Positions 63,741 through 64,000 of a DNA stretch of 64,000 nucleotides are shown here, piece by piece. Numbering within the stretch: position 1 is the stretch's first letter; each line of letters starts with the position of its first letter. Origin of the DNA: Colwellia marinimaniae (lineage in GTDB: Bacteria > Pseudomonadota > Gammaproteobacteria > Enterobacterales > Alteromonadaceae); assembly GCF_002207865.1 (NCBI RefSeq), contig NZ_BDQM01000004.1:1-64000 (forward strand). Direction: 5' to 3'. The notes under the pieces were generated by a model that was not told the DNA's origin, did not search any database, and saw only the letters and a list, made by a program, of their open reading frames with translations. The position numbers were made by a program, and so were the translations under genes.

Positions 63741-64000
63741 TTATTGTGCGATAAAATAGAGACCAAAACCTAAACCTAGATACATCATTAAAGAAAATAT
63801 ACTACCAACAATATTTAAAGCCGTTGAGATACCTATAAATTTGAACGTTAACACGGAAGAAAGTGCTTTAGGTCGTGATTGTAATGAATGAAAATATTTA
63901 AATTCGGTTAACTTGTTAGCTAATGCTTGATTGCTTTTAATTTCATTATCAATGGTTTTGTCATAAGCATAAGCAACTAAATAAAATAAAATTAAAAAAG
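63741..64000 (-). CDS. Partial membrane-protein gene cut by the window edge
   Basis: Reading the minus strand from base 64000 gives an open frame of 85 residues to a TAA at 63741-63743, beginning FLILFYLVAYAYDKTIDNEI and ending SLMMYLGLGFGLYFIAQ. Both ends are hydrophobic, with a polar stretch between (ALANKLTEFKYFHSLQSRPK). It is the C-terminal part of an integral membrane protein whose start lies outside the window. No family is recognised from this fragment. Confidence 0.6.
   Translation of the reverse strand, partial: FLILFYLVAYAYDKTIDNEIKSNQALANKLTEFKYFHSLQSRPKALSSVLTFKFIGISTALNIVGSIFSLMMYLGLGFGLYFIAQ

Overview
The window looks like a chromosomal segment of a cold-adapted marine gammaproteobacterium of the Alteromonadales, most like Colwellia. 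This rests on the low G+C content, the gene content (a complete oleABCD olefin cluster, a rhombosortase, CsiV, an SLC13-type permease inside the sulfate-activation operon) and protein character. It is an inference, since no database search was possible. No rRNA, tRNA, CRISPR array or prophage was seen.

Layout. 0.2-6.2 kb (+): envelope and translation housekeeping genes msbA, lpxK, a Trm112-like zinc-ribbon protein, kdsB, roxA and an rsuA-type pseudouridine synthase. 6.3-12.2 kb (-): a DUF1244 protein, csiV and mfd. 12.4-15 kb (+): a Fur box, a small FagA-like gene, fumC and a thioredoxin-fold lipoprotein. 15-18.6 kb (-): a SitABCD-type Mn/Fe ABC transporter behind a second Fur box. 18.9-26.6 kb (+): a ComEA-like protein, then cysD-cysN-permease-cysC-DHH phosphoesterase (sulfate to PAPS), then galE. 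26.7-35.1 kb: rhombosortase, tapT, ggt, a small outer-membrane barrel and a very large calcium-binding thrombospondin-3 repeat protein whose C-terminus resembles a sorting signal. 35.4-40.8 kb (+): oleA-oleB-oleC-oleD and a hotdog thioesterase.

40.8-48.9 kb is the accessory part. It holds one intact and one truncated REP-associated tyrosine transposase (RAYT), several families of short repeats sharing the core GAGTGGGTGTCT, a DUF5916 outer-membrane protein that probably starts at TTG, and an orphan coiled-coil membrane protein bracketed by palindromic elements. 48.9-58.7 kb (+) is a self-contained catabolic island: Na+/solute symporter, crotonase, CaiC-like acyl-CoA ligase, TonB-dependent receptor, secreted CocE/NonD hydrolase, TauE/SafE exporter and TetR regulator. 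It appears built to import, hydrolyse and CoA-activate an unknown substrate.

58.7-64 kb contains a decayed YgfF-like SDR gene, an orphan SUKH protein, an HxlR regulator divergent from an aldehyde dehydrogenase and a 2-oxoglutarate oxygenase, a MYG1-family protein and a membrane-protein gene cut by the window edge. The best candidates for something undescribed are the catabolic island, the RAYT/repeat system with its tandem 1-kb duplication, the rhombosortase with its nearby giant substrate candidate, and the palindrome-bracketed membrane protein.
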